Shown here piece by piece: positions 61,530 to 64,000 of a stretch of DNA of 64,000 nt. The stretch is from an uncultured Verrucomicrobiales bacterium (GTDB lineage: Bacteria > Verrucomicrobiota > Verrucomicrobiia > Verrucomicrobiales > DEV007): contig CALAHF010000080.1 of assembly GCA_937891465.1 (NCBI GenBank), forward strand, positions 124,001-188,000, given 5' to 3'. Both the position numbers and the translations under genes were made by a program. The number at the start of each line of letters is the position of its first letter. Position 1 is the first letter of the stretch. The notes under the pieces are model-generated. The model was not told the DNA's origin, did not search any database, and saw only the letters and a program-made list of their open reading frames with translations.

Positions 61530-62891
61530 TTACGCCAAAATCGACTTAAGAAGTCCGTTGCTGTCTGCAAAGCTTTCACGCTCGACCCCCAGAGTTTGCA
61601 ATTGTGTGAGCCAGAGATTTGCCAGCGGCGTGCCGCGTTCGCAGTGGATGTGCTTCCCGAGTTTTAACTTGCCGCCACCACCGCCAGCGACCACCACAGG
61701 GAGATCGTTGTATTGGTGGGTTGAGCCATCGCCGATCCCGGCGCCGAGGGTAAACATCGTGTTATCCAGAAGCGAAGACCCGTCTGACTCCTCGATTTGA
61801 TCCATCTTCTCTACCAATCTGGCAAATGCGCTCACGTGAAAGCGATCCAGCTTCAAAAGATCTTCGAGATTCTTTGGTTGGCTGTGTGTCATGCTGTGAT
61901 GATTTCGCGGTCCATCGAGGATTCCCTCATAATTTGTCTGCGTGCCCCAACGCTCTGGCGCGACCATGAGAGAAGCGACATTCGTGAGCCCTGACTGCAA
62001 TGCGGTCACCAAAAGATCACCCATGAGGTGGATATATTCATTGCGGGGCAAGTGATCAGCAGGGCGTTCAACCCGATATTCCGAGAGTTCGGCCTTCATC
62101 GAATCGATACGGTCCATCCGAGTCTCGATCGCACGAATCGCCTCGAAATATTCTTCGAACTTCTGACTGTCCGACGCGCCGAGACGGGATTTGAGACGCT
62201 TCGCATTTCCCAGCGCCAAATCGGTGATGTTTCGGTTTCGTTGGTTCGAGCTCGTGCCGAACAGTCGATCATAGACCCGACGAGGGTTGCGCATCGAGGG
62301 AGCAACATGGCCGGTCCCATACCAGGACATGTTGTCGAAGTAGATCGATTCGATGTTATCTTTGTGATCATTGCAGCTCAGTTCCAAGGTAGGGAACGGA
62401 GTATTCCGGCCAATCGCATCCGCTGCGATATGATCCATCGTCCGCGCTTGCGGGTAAGCCGAGGACTCCACTTCAAACGGTGCCACACTGGTGAGAAAGC
62501 ACGAAGCTGCCTGAGCATGGGAATCAGTGCCGTGCTGGAAGGTGCGATCCATCCCCGTAATGAGCGCTATCTTCTCCCGCATCTCGTGCAAGGGAGCAAG
62601 CGTCGGCGTAAATGTCAGTTGATGTTTTCCTACCGGGGCTGGTTCACCTTCGAACCGCCAGACGTTATTCTGGTTTGCAAAACTCGGCAGTTTTCTATCA
62701 CTTTCACCGGGAAAGAATCCGCGCCGCACAAGGCCGTTCGGCAGGTAGAAAAAAGCGAGACGCTGCGCGGGTTTGGCTGACTTCTCTTTTGCAGCGAGGC
62801 TTTCGAACCAAGGCAGACTCAGAGCAGCGCCCCCGGCTCCTGCTATGAATTTGCGACGTGAAAGCGGACTCGGATTCTGGTTAGTTTTCAT
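61530..62891 (-). CDS. DUF1552 Tat-exported protein (cassette C)
   Basis: 453 residues. Tat signal LSRRKFIAGAGGAALSLPWF, then DUF1552 blocks close to those of cassette A: RLAFFYLPNGLVRRGFFPGE, FPTLELSCNDHKDNIESIYF, MSWYGTGHVAPSMRNPRRVY and VVVAGGGGGKLKLGKHIHCE. It overlaps the end of the cytochrome gene by 11 bp. It is followed at 21 bp by the truncated beta-helix gene. It is probably exported folded and held in the envelope beside its partner. Confidence 0.9.
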   Translation of the reverse strand: MKTNQNPSPLSRRKFIAGAGGAALSLPWFESLAAKEKSAKPAQRLAFFYLPNGLVRRGFFPGESDRKLPSFANQNNVWRFEGEPAPVGKHQLTFTPTLAPLHEMREKIALITGMDRTFQHGTDSHAQAASCFLTSVAPFEVESSAYPQARTMDHIAADAIGRNTPFPTLELSCNDHKDNIESIYFDNMSWYGTGHVAPSMRNPRRVYDRLFGTSSNQRNRNITDLALGNAKRLKSRLGASDSQKFEEYFEAIRAIETRMDRIDSMKAELSEYRVERPADHLPRNEYIHLMGDLLVTALQSGLTNVASLMVAPERWGTQTNYEGILDGPRNHHSMTHSQPKNLEDLLKLDRFHVSAFARLVEKMDQIEESDGSSLLDNTMFTLGAGIGDGSTHQYNDLPVVVAGGGGGKLKLGKHIHCERGTPLANLWLTQLQTLGVERESFADSNGLLKSILA

Positions 62892-64000
62892 GCGGGGTTT
62901 TGTGAAGAAACGGGGCGCTCATTGCAACGCGTTTGAGAAGGGTTCGCATTTCGTCCTCGCCTTCCATAGCAAGGTCGGCGATCTCATCGAGGGCGGGTGA
63001 ATCAGCCGGGCCGAGTTTTCGACCGAGCCCATAGGAAAGTAAATGAGCGGTGAACCCACGGATGAAGCGCCGCTTTTCTTGAAGGAGGAGTTTCTTAAAC
63101 TCGACCACGGTTGTGAAGTCATACTGATTAAACAGCACGCCGCTGGAATCGACCGGGCGACCATTTTCGTATGTGTCTCGCCAGACTCCGGTCGGGCTGT
63201 AGTTTTCGAGCGCAAATCCGAAGGGATCAATCTGGTTGTGGCAACCGGCACAATCTTTACGCTGGCGATGTTCGGCGAGGCGTTCGCGGATGGTTAGGGT
63301 TTCCAGCCGTGCTTCGTCGACCTCTGGAAGCACCGGCACATCGGCAGGAGGAGGCTCTGGTGGATCATTGAAAATGACAGCGTTCACCCACGATCCGCGT
63401 GTTATCGGCTGGGTGCGAGTCGGCGTCGATGTCATCGTCATGACCGCTGCGTTTGTAATCACTCCGCCCCGGTGAGGATCATCCAATGGCACACGATTGA
63501 ATTTGAGCACTTGAGGATTTCCTCCGATCGCTTTGCCCTCGTAGTTGGCTCGAAGCATGTCGCTCTGCCAGGTGAAATCCGGGTCTAACAAATCCATCAC
63601 CGAGCGGTTTTCGAGATAGATGGTTTCGAAGAGCAAAAGAGGCTCCATCATCATGTGCATGCTCACGCGGTAACCATTGTAGTAAAAGTAGTCGTATTTC
63701 TTTGGGGCGGGAACTGCGGTAATAAGCCGCTCCAATTGCAGCCACTGCGCAGGGAAACTGTCGCAAAAACGGCTCATGCGAACGTCGTTCAGCATGCGGT
63801 CGATCTGCCCGCTAAGCACCTCGGGCTCCTTCAACGTTCCTGTTTCAGCGGCGTCCAGAAGTTCATCATCCGGAATGCTCCCCCAGAGGAATAGCGCAAG
63901 ACGCGAAGCCAACTCGAAATCGTCAGTTGATTGCGAACCGGACTTCTGATTCTCCCCGGTTTCGTAGAAGTAAAGAAAGTCAGGCGAAGCCAGAACAGCT
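62881..64000 (-). CDS. Planctomycete-type cytochrome c protein, DUF1592/1588/1585 (cassette C; 5' end outside window)
   Basis: The frame stays open to the window edge (373 codons). It begins in DUF1592 (ASPDFLYFYETG, DDFELASRLALFLWGSIPDDEL), continues with PAQWLQLERLI and DUF1588 (PITRGSWVNAVIFNDPPEPP, CAGCHNQIDPFGFALENYSP with heme motif CAGCH), then DUF1585 (FTAHLLSYGLGRKLGPADSP). The N-terminal cytochrome and DUF1587 parts would lie beyond 64000. It is the third copy of the same gene pair in this block. Confidence 0.92.
   Translation of the reverse strand, partial: AVLASPDFLYFYETGENQKSGSQSTDDFELASRLALFLWGSIPDDELLDAAETGTLKEPEVLSGQIDRMLNDVRMSRFCDSFPAQWLQLERLITAVPAPKKYDYFYYNGYRVSMHMMMEPLLLFETIYLENRSVMDLLDPDFTWQSDMLRANYEGKAIGGNPQVLKFNRVPLDDPHRGGVITNAAVMTMTSTPTRTQPITRGSWVNAVIFNDPPEPPPADVPVLPEVDEARLETLTIRERLAEHRQRKDCAGCHNQIDPFGFALENYSPTGVWRDTYENGRPVDSSGVLFNQYDFTTVVEFKKLLLQEKRRFIRGFTAHLLSYGLGRKLGPADSPALDEIADLAMEGEDEMRTLLKRVAMSAPFLHKTPHEN

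Noticed and set aside
1-64000. CRISPR arrays, rRNA operons and intact insertion sequences
   Set aside because: No regularly spaced repeats, rRNA-like sequence or transposase-like protein was seen on either strand.

Overview
The window looks like a chromosomal segment of a Verrucomicrobiota bacterium, with Planctomycetota as the second choice. The evidence is four pairs of c-type-cytochrome proteins (DUF1549/DUF1553 or DUF1587-1595 type) with Tat-exported DUF1501/DUF1552 partners, two formylglycine sulfatases, a PL10 pectate lyase and a secreted PQQ-type sugar dehydrogenase. These combinations are typical of polysaccharide-degrading PVC bacteria. No rRNA, CRISPR array or intact transposase was seen. 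The only RNA gene found is tRNA-Ser(CGA).

Layout. 1-7957 (minus strand): a BASS transporter, an AttEFGH-like ABC system (ATPase, fused FtsX permease, AttH-type lipocalin-like protein), a NosR-like FMN/4Fe-4S membrane protein, a small membrane-anchored protein and a partial PL10 pectate lyase, all tightly spaced. 8098-19839: a Gfo/Idh/MocA oxidoreductase, a Nudix hydrolase, a frameshifted pyruvyl transferase, a PQQ sugar dehydrogenase, an SGNH-like protein, an RluA enzyme split over two genes, glpD, an EF-hand protein, a sulfatase and a Fpg glycosylase. 19955-27837: a lipoprotein pair with a suspicious in-frame TAG, glycerate kinase, rhodanese, lspA, a sugar isomerase, a sialidase-like protein, a scar joining two 5'-truncated genes, and trpB. 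28026-37303: a 28-residue membrane peptide, a frameshifted OmpA-like coiled-coil protein, pheA-scpB-scpA, uxaC, a Na/Pi cotransporter and a rhomboid-like protein. 37308-43252: a second sulfatase, a small exported protein, a C39-like lipoprotein, an L,D-transpeptidase overlapping ispH, rlmH and a damaged TRIC-channel gene. 43319-64000 is almost entirely minus strand and holds the four cytochrome/Tat-protein pairs, a modular SH3-tailed protein, tRNA-Ser followed by a decayed Toprim/DUF3854 gene, and a second truncation scar (beta-helix protein against HipA kinase).

The most unusual structure is a dispersed family of 21-bp units. Each unit has two 6-nt arms around a nearly invariant 9-nt core, AAYAGGGTN. 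Nineteen units at eleven loci are listed, mostly at gene borders and often as inverted pairs. In four units the arms pair perfectly, using three different arm sequences, which suggests selection on structure. One locus lies inside glpD, one supplies the 5' coding region of the attH-like gene, one supplies the stop codon of the rhodanese gene, and one lies exactly between the two halves of the split RluA.

The window also carries much gene decay: two +1 frameshifts at the same 9-mer, a third frameshift, a damaged TRIC gene, and three places where gene ends have been deleted. Some of these could be sequencing or assembly errors, so they are flagged and not treated as settled.
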